DNA from: Streptomyces ureilyticus
GTDB taxonomy: Bacteria > Actinomycetota > Actinomycetes > Streptomycetales > Streptomycetaceae
Reading direction: 5' to 3'
DNA length: 53,985 bases
Assembly (NCBI RefSeq): GCF_011045025.1
Contig: NZ_JAAKZX010000044.1
Coordinates: 1 to 53,985, forward strand
Every line of letters begins with the position of its first letter. Positions within the stretch are counted from its first letter, which is position 1. Made by a program: the position numbers and the translations under genes. Shown here in pieces: positions 41,113 through 51,257 of this stretch. Under the pieces are notes generated by a model. The model was not told where the DNA came from, did not search any database, and saw only the letters and a program-made list of their open reading frames with translations.

Positions 41113-42009
41113 ATGACAACGACTCCCGTCTCCCAGCAGTCCCTGATCCCCACAAATGATCCGACCGCCGTCACCCCACGACCGCGCCCCGGTCTGCGTG
41201 CCGTCCTGCGCCCGCTCCCGGTGCCCGGCGCATGGCCGCGCCGACTGGCGGCCGGGGCACAGGCAGCGCTGCCGCTGGCCGCGGCGCTGCTGGTCTGGTA
41301 TTTGCTCACGGCCAACGACGTCGTCCTGTGGCTGCGCTTCGACAAGGTGCCCGGTCCGGCCGACGTGTTCGACACGCTGAAGGGGCAACTGACGTCCGGC
41401 AGTTACTACCAGGACCTGCTGGCCAGTCTGCGCCGCATCCTGCTCGGCTTCGGGCTCGCCGCGGTGAGCGGGGTGGCCATCGGCATGGCGATCGGGCGCT
41501 CCCGGGTCGTCCAGGCACTGGTCCGGCCGCTGATCGAGGTGGCCCGGCCGATCCCGGCGATCGCCCTGGTCCCGCTGGCGATCCTCATGTTCCCGACCGG
41601 CGAGCAGGGCATCGTCTTCATCACCTTCTTCGCCGCGTTCTTCCCAGTCGCGGTGAGCACCATCCACGCGATGAAGACCCTGCCCAAGGTGTGGGAGGAG
41701 GCCGCCCGGACGATGGGCGCCCGCCGGCTGTCCGTACTGGCGCACGTGGTGCTTCCCGGAGCGATGCCCGGCATCTTCTCGGGGCTGTCCGTCTCCATGG
41801 GTGTGGCCTGGATCTGCGTGATCAGCGCCGAAATGATCTCCGGTCAGTTCGGCATCGGCTACTACACCTGGCAGTCCTACGGCCTGCTCGACTACTCCGG
41901 CGTGGTCGTCGGGATGTTGTCCATCGGCATCCTTGGCTGGGGTACCGCCTGGCTGGTGGAGCGGCTCGGATCGCGCGTGAACCGCTGGCTGCCGAGGAGC
42001 GCCCGATGA
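41113..42009 (+). CDS. ABC transporter permease (SsuC/TauC-like)
   Basis: A 298-aa inner-membrane permease with about six membrane helices after a 40-residue Pro-rich N-terminus. The EAA loop is EEAARTMGARRLSVLAHVVL, the coupling sequence to the ATPase, and the pattern is that of the nitrate/sulfonate/taurine permease family. The stop overlaps the ATPase start as ATGA. The 143-bp gap before it contains TATCGCA-type short repeats but no gene. Confidence 0.9.
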   Translation: MTTTPVSQQSLIPTNDPTAVTPRPRPGLRAVLRPLPVPGAWPRRLAAGAQAALPLAAALLVWYLLTANDVVLWLRFDKVPGPADVFDTLKGQLTSGSYYQDLLASLRRILLGFGLAAVSGVAIGMAIGRSRVVQALVRPLIEVARPIPAIALVPLAILMFPTGEQGIVFITFFAAFFPVAVSTIHAMKTLPKVWEEAARTMGARRLSVLAHVVLPGAMPGIFSGLSVSMGVAWICVISAEMISGQFGIGYYTWQSYGLLDYSGVVVGMLSIGILGWGTAWLVERLGSRVNRWLPRSAR

Positions 42010-42779
42010 GCGCCGGAGCTCCGGTCCGGCTGGAAGGACTGAGGCTCGCCTTCGGCGACATGCCGGCCGCCGAGGTCGACCTCGATGTGCGGTCCGGAGA
42101 GATCGTCGTCCTGCTCGGGCCTTCCGGGTGCGGGAAGTCGACCATCCTGCGTGCCCTGGCGGGGCTGCTGACGCCCACCGCCGGGCGGGCGGAGGTCGAC
42201 GGGAAACCGGTGGGCGGGAGCAACGAGGCGTGTGCGATGGTCTTCCAGGAGGACGCTCTGCTCCCCTGGCGTTCGGCCGCGCGTAATGTCGAGTACGCCC
42301 TGAAACTGCGGGGCGTGCCCCGGGGGCAAAGGCGTCAGGAGGCCGAGGAACTCCTGGCTCAGGTCGGTCTCGAGGGTTTCTTCGACCATCTGCCGGGCCA
42401 GCTGTCGGGTGGTATGCGGCAACGTGTTCAGCTCGCCCGGACGCTGGCCACCCGCCCCCGAGTGATGCTGATGGACGAGCCGTTCGGCGCGCTTGACGCC
42501 CAGACCCGCTCGGAGATGCAGCAACTGCTGATTTCGGTCTGGCGGCAGTACGGGACCACGATCCTGTTCGTCACCCATGACGTCGACGAGGCCATGCTGC
42601 TGGGGGATCGGATCGTACTGCTCAGCCCCCGCCCCGCCGTCGTACGAGAGATCGTCGACATCCGCAGCCCGCGGCGTCCGGGCGCCCAGTTCGAACCCGA
42701 ATTCGCCCGTCGCCGCTACGAGATCCTCGCCTCGATGGGCGACGCTCCGCCCGCGGAGCTGTCCCCCGAAGGCGCCTGA
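42006..42779 (+). CDS. ABC transporter ATP-binding protein (SsuB/TauB-like)
   Basis: A 257-aa importer ATPase: Walker A GPSGCGKST, Q-loop VFQEDALLPWRS, signature LSGGMRQRVQLARTLATRP, Walker B VMLMDEPFGALDAQTR and switch His in FVTHDVDEAMLLGD. The LLPWR sequence after the Q-loop and overall length are typical of the nitrate/sulfonate/taurine group. Together with the binding protein and permease it forms a complete importer. Confidence 0.93.
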   Translation: MSAGAPVRLEGLRLAFGDMPAAEVDLDVRSGEIVVLLGPSGCGKSTILRALAGLLTPTAGRAEVDGKPVGGSNEACAMVFQEDALLPWRSAARNVEYALKLRGVPRGQRRQEAEELLAQVGLEGFFDHLPGQLSGGMRQRVQLARTLATRPRVMLMDEPFGALDAQTRSEMQQLLISVWRQYGTTILFVTHDVDEAMLLGDRIVLLSPRPAVVREIVDIRSPRRPGAQFEPEFARRRYEILASMGDAPPAELSPEGA

Positions 42780-42883
42780 AGTACCTGTCGGCCGAACCGC
42801 CGCAGGTCTTCCGCGCCGCTGCAGGTCTACCGAACTGAACCTCTACAGGTCGTTCGACCCCACACCAAAGGAGTCACCTCATC

Positions 42884-43222
42884 ATGACTTTCGTCATCGG
42901 TGCCGCGTGCGTCGACGTCATGGACCGCGCCTGTGTCGACGAGTGCCCGGTGGACTGCATCTACGTCGGGGAGCGCATGGCTTACATCAACCCCGACGAG
43001 TGCATCGACTGCAGCGCCTGCGAACCCGTCTGCCCGGTCGAGGCCATCGCGACGGTCGAGGAGCTCGCACCCGAGGACGCGCCGTTCGTCACGGAGAACG
43101 CGCGCTTCTTCTCCGAACCGTTGCCCGGGCGTGCTGAGCCGTTGGGCTCGCCCGGCGGCGCCGCAGACCTCGGTCCGATCGGTGTCGACACGCCCTTCGT
43201 CCAGAGTTACCTGGCGCCATGA
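42884..43222 (+). CDS. Seven-iron-type ferredoxin (FdxA-like)
   Basis: A 112-aa ferredoxin with the order seen in [3Fe-4S][4Fe-4S] FdxA proteins: ACVDVMDRACVDECPVDCIY, then YINPDECIDCSACEPVCPVEAI and a longer acidic C-terminus. It differs from the 75-aa ferredoxin upstream, so the operon has two distinct electron carriers. Its stop overlaps the KorA start as ATGA, pointing to a direct partnership with the 2-oxoacid oxidoreductase. Confidence 0.9.
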   Translation: MTFVIGAACVDVMDRACVDECPVDCIYVGERMAYINPDECIDCSACEPVCPVEAIATVEELAPEDAPFVTENARFFSEPLPGRAEPLGSPGGAADLGPIGVDTPFVQSYLAP

Positions 43223-45101
43223 GCGGCAGCGACGCCAGCCTCGCAGCGACCGAACAGACCGAACGGCTCGAGCGGGTGGTCATCCGGTTCGCCGGTGACT
43301 CCGGAGACGGTATGCAGCTCACCGGCGACCGGTTCACGTCGGCGGCCGCGGCCTTCGGGAACGACCTGGCCACGCTGCCCAGCTTCCCCGCCGAGATCCG
43401 CGCCCCCCAGGGCAGCATCGCCGGAGTCTCGTCCTTCCAGGTGCACTTCGCCGACTTCGACATCCTCACCGCCGGAGACCGGCCCGATGTGCTGGTGGCG
43501 ATGAACCCGGCCGCGTTGAAGGCCAATCTCGCCGACCTGCCGCCGGGCGGCACGGTGATCGTGAACACTGACGAGTTCACCCCACGCAACCTGACCAGGG
43601 CGGGTTGTGCCGCCGATCCGCTGGAGGACGGCACGCTGACTTCCTTCCAGGTCCACCCGGTGGCCATGACCACGCTGACCCGGGGCGCGCTGGCGGACAC
43701 CGGTCTGAGCAAGAAGGACGCGGAGCGGGCGAAGAACATGTTCGCCCTGGGCCTGCTGTCCTGGATGTACCACCGTCCGACCGCCGGGACCGAGCGGTTC
43801 CTGCGGCAGAAGTTCGCGCGCAAACCCGAGATCGCCGAGGCGAACATCCTCGCCTTCCGGGCCGGCTGGAACTACGGCGAGACCACCGAGTCGTTCGCGG
43901 TGACGTTCGAGGTCGCCCCCGCGACGGCGCTCACCCCGGGTACGTACCGGCAGATCACCGGCAACAGCGCCCTGGCGTACGGAATCGTCGCGGCCGGCGC
44001 CAGGTCCGGGCTGCCGGTGCTCCTCGGCAGTTACCCGATCACCCCGGCCAGCGACATCCTGCACGAGCTGTCCCGGCACAAGAACTTCGGCATGACCACG
44101 GTGCAGGCGGAGGACGAGATCGCCGCCATCGGTGTCGCGCTGGGGGCCTCGTACGGCGGGGCGCTGGGCGTGACCACCACGTCAGGTCCCGGGCTCGCCC
44201 TCAAGAGCGAGACCATCGGCCTGGCCGTGATGACCGAGCTGCCACTGCTGGTGATCGACGTGCAGCGTGGCGGGCCGTCCACCGGCTTGCCCACCAAGAC
44301 GGAGCAGGCGGACCTGCTGCAGGCGATGTTCGGGCGCAACGGCGAATCCCCGGTGCCGGTTCTCGCGCCGGCCACCCCGGCGGACTGCTTCGACACGATG
44401 CTCGACGCGGCCCGCATTGCCCTCACCTACCGGACCCCGGTGCTGCTCCTGTCCGACGGCCACATCGCCAACGGCTCCGAGCCCTGGCTCGTTCCGGACG
44501 CCTCGCAACTGCCCGACTTGACCGTCGAGTTCGCCACCGAGCCCAACGCCCCCGACGGCTCCGGTGGTTTCTGGGGCTATCTGCGCGACCCGCGCACCCT
44601 CGCCCGGCCCTGGGCGGTGCCCGGCACTCCCGGACTCGAACACCGCATCGGCGGCCTGGAGAAGGCCGACGGCACGGGCGACATCTCGTACGACGCCGAC
44701 AACCACGACCGCATGGTGCGACTGCGGCAGGCCAAGATCGACGGAATCACCGTGCCCGAAGCCGTGCCGGACGACCCGTCCGGCCGGGCCGAGGTCCTGG
44801 TGGTGGGCTGGGGCTCGTCCTACGGGCCGATCGGCGCCGCCGCACGCCGTGTCCGCAGGGCCGGACACGGCGTCGCACACCTGCATCTGCGCCACCTCAA
44901 CCCCCTTCCCGCCAACCTCGGCGAAGTGCTCTCCCGCTACGAGCGCGTCGTGGTCCCGGAGCTGAACCTCGGCCAGCTCGCGCTGCTGCTGCGCGCCAAG
45001 TACCTGGTCGACGTCCTCTCGTACACCAAGGTCGCCGGTCTCCCGTTCGGGGCGGAAGAACTCCAGGGCGTGTTCACCGACGCGATCGAAGGAGTCCGCG
45101 C

Positions 45102-45105
<4 letters not shown>
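43219..45105 (+). CDS. korA: 2-oxoacid:ferredoxin oxidoreductase, fused gamma-alpha subunit (KorA-like)
   Basis: A 628-aa subunit. Residues ~15-190 are the gamma domain (VVIRFAGDSGDGMQLTGDRF) and the rest the alpha pyrimidine-binding domain (LLGSYPITPASDILHELSRH; VQAEDEIAAIGVALGASYGG). With the beta subunit it oxidatively decarboxylates a 2-oxoacid, most likely 2-oxoglutarate, and reduces ferredoxin. No ferredoxin-like delta domain is fused, so it must use a separate ferredoxin such as the overlapping FdxA-like gene. It is overlapped on both sides (ATGA), so it is tightly coupled. Confidence 0.93.
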
Positions 45106-46169
<1,064 letters not shown>

Positions 46170-46233
46170 CGCTGCGCCCCGTCCTCCAGCCGGCCCTCAC
46201 ACCCAGCGCCCCCATGGACTAGGAGTCCCGCCT

Positions 46234-47382
46234 GTGACAACCACACCGACCCACCAGTACGCCCTGGCCACGGAGACGGTCCGCAAGGCGCTGTCCGAGG
46301 TTCTCGACCCGGAGATCCAGCGGCCCATCACCGACCTCGGGATGGTCAAGGAGATCGCGGTGAGCCCCGACGGCGCGGTGCTGGTCGGCATCTACCTGAC
46401 CGTCTCCGGCTGCCCGCTGCGCGAGAAGATCACCGCGGACGCCACCGCCGCCGTGTCCGCGCTGCCCGGCGTGCGCGACGTGCGGATCGAGCTGGACGTG
46501 ATGAGCGACGAGCAACGCACCGAACTGCGCAAGAGCCTGCGGGGCGACACCGGCGAACCGGATATCCCCTTCACCCGGCCCGGTTCACTGACCCGGGTGT
46601 ACTGCGTCGCTTCCGGCAAGGGCGGGGTCGGGAAGTCGAGTGTCACGGTCAACCTGGCCGCCGCAATGGCTGCCCGTGGGCTGTCGGTCGGTGTGCTGGA
46701 CGCCGACATCCACGGCCATTCGGTTCCGCGGATGCTGGGCGTGACGACGGGCCCCACCCGCGTCGAAAAAATGATCATGCCGCCCCGGGCGAACGGTGTG
46801 AAGGTGATCTCTGTCGGGATGTTCACCTCGGGGAACGCGCCAGTGATGTGGCGCGGCCCGCTGCTGCACCGCGCGTTGCAGCAGTTCCTCAGCGAGGTGT
46901 ACTGGGGGGACCTCGACGTGCTCCTGCTCGACCTGCCGCCCGGCACCGGCGACATCCCCATCTCCCTCGCCCAGTTGCTCCCCGACTCCGAGATCCTCGT
47001 GGTGACCACACCGCAGGCGGCCGCGGCCGAGGTGGCCGAGAGGGCTGGGGCCATCGCCCTGCAGACCGGTCAGCGGGTGACCGGGGTGGTGGAGAACATG
47101 TCCTGGCTGCGGCTGCCGGACGGCTCGACGACGCGGCTCTTCGGTTCCGGCGGCGGCCGAACGGTCGCCGATTCGCTGTCCCTCGCGCTGGGCACGGAAG
47201 TCCCGCTGCTGGGTCAGGTGCCGATGGACCCGCTCCTGGGCGAGGCGGGCGACGCCGGTGCGCCGCTGGTGCTGAGCGACCCCGAGGCTCCAGCGGCGGT
47301 GGTGCTCCGCGGGATCGCGGAGGGACTGTCCGTACGCCCCCGTGGCCTGGCCGGCTGCCGGCTCCCGGTCAGCCCCTCATGA
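46234..47382 (+). CDS. Mrp/ApbC-type Fe-S cluster carrier P-loop ATPase
   Basis: A 382-aa protein with an N-terminal MIP18/DUF59 domain (VRKALSEVLDPEIQRPITDL) and an ApbC ATPase domain: deviant Walker A SGKGGVGKSSVTVNLAAAMA around residue 128, VLDADIHGHSVPRMLG, and DLPPGTGDIPISLAQLLP. The CxxC often present after ENMSW is replaced by LRLPDGS, which I believe is usual for actinobacterial members. As last gene of the array it likely loads clusters into the operon's ferredoxins and KorB. GTG start at 46234, 64 bp after korB. Confidence 0.9.
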   Translation: MTTTPTHQYALATETVRKALSEVLDPEIQRPITDLGMVKEIAVSPDGAVLVGIYLTVSGCPLREKITADATAAVSALPGVRDVRIELDVMSDEQRTELRKSLRGDTGEPDIPFTRPGSLTRVYCVASGKGGVGKSSVTVNLAAAMAARGLSVGVLDADIHGHSVPRMLGVTTGPTRVEKMIMPPRANGVKVISVGMFTSGNAPVMWRGPLLHRALQQFLSEVYWGDLDVLLLDLPPGTGDIPISLAQLLPDSEILVVTTPQAAAAEVAERAGAIALQTGQRVTGVVENMSWLRLPDGSTTRLFGSGGGRTVADSLSLALGTEVPLLGQVPMDPLLGEAGDAGAPLVLSDPEAPAAVVLRGIAEGLSVRPRGLAGCRLPVSPS

Positions 47383-47446
47383 CCGGGCTACTTCTCCGGG
47401 AGACCGCAATGAGGTCGCCTGCACCAAGGCCCTAGTGGTCGGTGAC

Positions 47447-47453
47447 CCGTCGA
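47447..47453. repeat. Island right junction: 7-bp direct repeat CCGTCGA
   Basis: Second copy of the repeat at 32258-32264. A short inverted repeat, GGTC-GGT-GACC (47438-47448), straddles the inner edge. Beyond it the host GNAT sequence continues (AGCCGGCGATCACC). Confidence 0.8.
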
Positions 47454-47634
47454 AGCCGGCGATCACCGTGCCGACCAGCTCGGCGGGGATGAGCGCCTCG
47501 GCGTCACGGGCGACGAGCCGCTCCACGCCCTCCCGGTCGTCGCTGATGCTCGTGCCCTCGGCGGCGGTCTTCCAGAAGGCCAGCACGGCGTCGAGGTCGT
47601 CGGGCACCGCGGCCCGTATCCGGAGATCATTCAT
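47447..47634 (-). pseudogene. GNAT acetyltransferase, N-terminal half (right part of the split host gene)
   Basis: MNDLRIRAAVPDDLDAVLAF, then WKTAAEGTSISDDREGVERL and GTVIAGFDG, is the N-terminal half of the GNAT whose remainder lies at 32040-32264. At the 7-bp repeat the homology stops and the frame runs ~22 nonsense codons into the island, ending at 47377 inside the convergent mrp gene. Relative to the intact paralogue a few residues are missing before GTVIAG. The start codon is preserved, so a truncated peptide could still be made, but it lacks the acetyl-CoA site. Confidence 0.85.
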
Positions 47635-47690
47635 GCCGCGATCCCATCACGGACGCATCGGGTGGACGGCGAATTCCACGATCCGGACAC

Positions 47691-48572
47691 TCACTCGCCG
47701 CGCAGCGCCTCGATGACCGGTCCGAACACCTCCATGTTGGGCTCCAGCACCGTGAGATACGAGAACCCGTACCGCTCGCGCTGCGCACGCACCTGGTCGA
47801 CGATCTCGTCCAGTGTGCCGAGGAGCGCGATCGGCAGGGCCAGGACCTGCTGCTCGGTGAGGTACGGGACGTGGGGCAGCCACTCCTGGACGGCGGCGCT
47901 CCGGTCCTCGGTGATGGCGACGATCTGGATGAGCAGATTGAGCTCGGCCGGTTCCTTCCGGTCGGCGGCCAGCTCCTGGTACAGGGCTACCCGTTCGCCG
48001 AGTTCCTCGGCGGTGATCGCCGCGAGCATGCCGTCCGGCATCGACCGGGCGCCTGTGAACGCCGCGATGTCCGCGTGCTCGGCGGTGAGCTTCAGCATCC
48101 GGTCGCCGTTGCCTCCGATCAGCAGGGGCACACGGGGTTTCTGCACGGTCTGCGGCTGGTGCTCTTCGGAGCCGAGCAGCCGGTCCAACTCCTCGACCGT
48201 ACGCGCCAGATGGTCCACGCGCTCGCGCGGAGAACCCCACAGAATGCCCGCGCTCTCGTGCTCGGCCGCCACGTAACCAGTGCCGAGGCCGAGTTCGAGG
48301 CGGCCGCCCGTCAGCGCGTCCGTGGTGGCGACCTCGCGGGCGAGCAGCGCCGGATTCCAGAAGCCGGCGTTGAGTACGAAGGTCCCGAGCCGGGGCCGCT
48401 CGGTCGCCTCCGCCGCCGCGACCAGGGACGGGAACGGGGCGGGCATACCGAGGTGGTCGGGGACCAGGATCACGTCGTACCCGAGCTCCTCGGCCCGCCG
48501 GCACTTCGCGCGCCACTCCTCGGCGGTCGCGGGCTGCATCAGATTGACACCGAACCGGAACGGAAGCGGCAT
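47691..48572 (-). CDS. LLM class F420-dependent oxidoreductase
   Basis: A 293-aa luciferase-like monooxygenase-family TIM barrel: FGVNLMQPATAEEWRAKCRR, YDVILVPDHLGMPAPFPSL, GGRLELGLGTGYVAAEHES and VPLLIGGNGDRMLKLTAEHA are landmarks of the F420-dependent branch. It would use F420 (or FMN) to reduce or oxidise an unknown substrate. It lies just outside the island, next to the disrupted host gene, and belongs to the chromosomal backbone. ATG start at 48572. Confidence 0.9.
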   Translation of the reverse strand: MPLPFRFGVNLMQPATAEEWRAKCRRAEELGYDVILVPDHLGMPAPFPSLVAAAEATERPRLGTFVLNAGFWNPALLAREVATTDALTGGRLELGLGTGYVAAEHESAGILWGSPRERVDHLARTVEELDRLLGSEEHQPQTVQKPRVPLLIGGNGDRMLKLTAEHADIAAFTGARSMPDGMLAAITAEELGERVALYQELAADRKEPAELNLLIQIVAITEDRSAAVQEWLPHVPYLTEQQVLALPIALLGTLDEIVDQVRAQRERYGFSYLTVLEPNMEVFGPVIEALRGE

Positions 48573-48618
48573 GAACTCTCCTCACCCTCAAGGGACTTGA
48601 GTACCCCAGCCGAGTACA

Positions 48619-51246
48619 TCACTCGTGCGCGATGGCCGCCAGAACGTTCATCCGCGAGGCACGCAACGCGGGCAGCAGCGCCGCCACGATGCCCACCACC
48701 GCCGAACCCACCACGACCGCGACGATGGTGAACCACGGGATCGCCAGCGCCGTCATGCCCTGGAGCGCCAGGACCTGCTGCACGCACACGCCCCAGACAA
48801 GCCCCAGCGCCAGCCCGAGCACCGCGCCGAACACGGCGATCACCACCGACTCCAGCCGGATCATCCGCCGCAACTGCCGCCTGGCGAGGCCGATCGCACG
48901 CAGCAGCCCGATCTCGCGGGTGCGCTCCACGACCGACAGGGCAAGGGTGTTGACCACACCGAGCACCGCGATGATGATCGCCAGGCCCAGCAGCGCGTAG
49001 ACGAGATAGAGCAGTACGGCGATCTGGCCGCGGATCAGCTCCTTGTAGTCGGCCTGGTCGCGCACCTCCACCTGCGGATACGGGTCGAGCGTCTGATCCA
49101 GGCGCTCGCGGAGCGTGTCGGCGGAGGTGCCCGAGGCGGCGTTCACGTACAGCGTCGAGTCCTGACCGCCGGGCACGTACCGCTCCAGCGTCGCGAGTCC
49201 GAAGTACATCGCTCCCTGCGCGCCGAAGCCCTCGCCGCCCTCCTGGTCGGTGAGCGCGGCCACCCGCAGTTCGGTCTGCCGGCCGGCCTGGAACTCGATA
49301 GGGATGACACTGCCCATGCGTACGTCGTGATCCTTGGCGTAGTCGACGTCCATGGCCATGTTCCCGGGCGCCAGCGCCGCCGCCGTGTCGCCCCGCGCAT
49401 ACGTGATGTTGGCGACCTCGTCGAGCTGGTCGCCGTAGCCTGCCGCGCCCGTCTCGACGCGGTCGCCGTCGGGCAGCCGTGCCGCGATGGCTGCGAACCG
49501 CTGACGTACGACGATTCCGACGCCGTCCGTGTCGCCCACCTTCTCGGTGATCTCCTGCGGGAACGGCTGGAAGTTGCTGTTCTGCACCACGAAGTCGGCG
49601 CCCAGCGTCTCGTCGATCTGCTGGTCGAAGGACTTGGTCATGGACTCGCTGGCCACGGACATCCCGCCGACCAGGGCGAGGCCGACCATCAGCGCCGCCG
49701 CGGTGGCACCCGTACGACGCGGATTGCGCAGCGCGTTGCGCTGGCTCATCCGCCCGATGGAGCGGAACCGGGCGGAGAAGTCCCCGACGAGGACGCGGAC
49801 GAACGGGAAGACGAGGAGCAGGGGCGCGATGAGTTTGAGGAGCACGCCGAGGACCCGGATGAACGGGCGGACGAGGAGCGGGCCCGCAATGACGGTCGCG
49901 ATGAGGGTCAGGACGACGCCGAGTCCCAGCAGGGAAGCGGCGGATCCCGTCTCCGTCGCGGTCACACACCCGACGAGCGCGGCGGAGCCGAGTGCTCCGA
50001 CGACCGTCCCCACGATGGCCCGTACCCGCAACGGCCGCCCCACACCGGCGATTTCGGCGTCCGCGAGCGCGGCCATCGGCGACACCCCGGCGGCCCGTCG
50101 CGCCGGAAGATAAGCGGCGACGAAGGTGACGCCGACGCCGACGACGTACGCCGAGACGGGGGTCGCCCAGCCGATGACCATCTCGGTGGACTTCAGGTTC
50201 ATGCCGAGCAGGCTCATGAGCTCGATCAGCGCGAACGCGAGCCCGATCCCGGTGGCCAGGCCGAGCGTGGAGCCCACCAGGCCCAGCAGGGCCGCTTCCA
50301 GGAGCACGGACCGGCGCACCTGCCGCCGGTCGGCGCCGAGGGCGCGCAACAGGCCCAGTTCGCGGGTGCGTTGGGCGATCAGCATGGAGAAGGTGTTGAC
50401 GATCAGGAACACGCCGACCAGTACCGCGATTCCGGCGAAGCCGAGCATCACGTACTTGATCACGTCGAGGAATCCGCCCAGTTCGGCGGCGGCGGACTCG
50501 GCCTGCTCGTCGGCGGTCTCCACCTCATAGGTCTCGGTGCCGACCTCGCGAGAGACGCGCTGCTTGAGAGCGGCGTCGCTCACGCCCTCCTCCGCGGTCA
50601 CCGCGATGCTGGTGGCGAGGCCCTCCTTGCCCAGCAGCTTGGTCTGCGCGGTCGGGATGTCGAGGAAGACGAGTGCCGCACCGGGGTTGGTGGTGGTGAA
50701 GGTCGCGATGCCGACGATCTTCACCTTGAACGAACCAGGCTGTGCGATCACGGTGAGCGTGTCACCGATGCCTACGTCCTTGTTGTCGGCCGTGTCCGCG
50801 TCGATCAGCGCCTCGCCGGGCCCGCGCGGTTCATGGCCGGAGGTCAGTTCCACGGGGCTGCGATCGGTGACGTACCAGCCGGTGGCGATGGTGGGCGCGC
50901 CGGTGGTCGGGCCCACGGACTCGTTCTCGCTGTCGACGACGGTGACGCCCTCGACGGAGACGTCCAGATGCGTGTCGGCGACGCCGTCGACCCGGGCGAT
51001 ACGGTCCTCAATGCTCGCGTCCACGGTCTGGACGGCCCCGGAGGGCAGCTGGGAGTTCAGCTCTTCGCGCGGCAGCACGGTCACGTCGGCCGACGTGGAC
51101 GCGAAGAGCCGGTCGAAGGTACGGGTGACCGTGTCCGAGAAGATCAGGCTGCCCGCGACGAACGCCACGGACAGCAGGACGGCCAGCGCCGAGAGCAGCA
51201 GCCGCCCCTTGTGCGCGAGGAAACTCCTCAGTGTCGCCTTCAGCAC
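48619..51246 (-). CDS. FtsX/MacB-like ABC transporter permease with two FtsX domains
   Basis: An 875-aa permease with an N-terminal helix (AHKGRLLLSALAVLLSVAFV), a large periplasm-type extracytoplasmic domain, a first FtsX block of three helices (residues ~270-420), further helices around 430-500, a second extracytoplasmic domain and a C-terminal FtsX block (ending RASRMNVLAAIAHE). This duplicated layout is typical of actinobacterial export or lipoprotein-release systems. GTG start; it follows its ATPase by 11 bp. Confidence 0.92.
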   Translation of the reverse strand: MLKATLRSFLAHKGRLLLSALAVLLSVAFVAGSLIFSDTVTRTFDRLFASTSADVTVLPREELNSQLPSGAVQTVDASIEDRIARVDGVADTHLDVSVEGVTVVDSENESVGPTTGAPTIATGWYVTDRSPVELTSGHEPRGPGEALIDADTADNKDVGIGDTLTVIAQPGSFKVKIVGIATFTTTNPGAALVFLDIPTAQTKLLGKEGLATSIAVTAEEGVSDAALKQRVSREVGTETYEVETADEQAESAAAELGGFLDVIKYVMLGFAGIAVLVGVFLIVNTFSMLIAQRTRELGLLRALGADRRQVRRSVLLEAALLGLVGSTLGLATGIGLAFALIELMSLLGMNLKSTEMVIGWATPVSAYVVGVGVTFVAAYLPARRAAGVSPMAALADAEIAGVGRPLRVRAIVGTVVGALGSAALVGCVTATETGSAASLLGLGVVLTLIATVIAGPLLVRPFIRVLGVLLKLIAPLLLVFPFVRVLVGDFSARFRSIGRMSQRNALRNPRRTGATAAALMVGLALVGGMSVASESMTKSFDQQIDETLGADFVVQNSNFQPFPQEITEKVGDTDGVGIVVRQRFAAIAARLPDGDRVETGAAGYGDQLDEVANITYARGDTAAALAPGNMAMDVDYAKDHDVRMGSVIPIEFQAGRQTELRVAALTDQEGGEGFGAQGAMYFGLATLERYVPGGQDSTLYVNAASGTSADTLRERLDQTLDPYPQVEVRDQADYKELIRGQIAVLLYLVYALLGLAIIIAVLGVVNTLALSVVERTREIGLLRAIGLARRQLRRMIRLESVVIAVFGAVLGLALGLVWGVCVQQVLALQGMTALAIPWFTIVAVVVGSAVVGIVAALLPALRASRMNVLAAIAHE

Positions 51247-51257
51247 GACGGTCTGCC

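Noticed and set aside
43605..45101. Long upstream part of an 854-codon frame ending with KorB
   Set aside because: The first ~500 codons are a shadow of korA; only the part after the ATG at 45102 is KorB.
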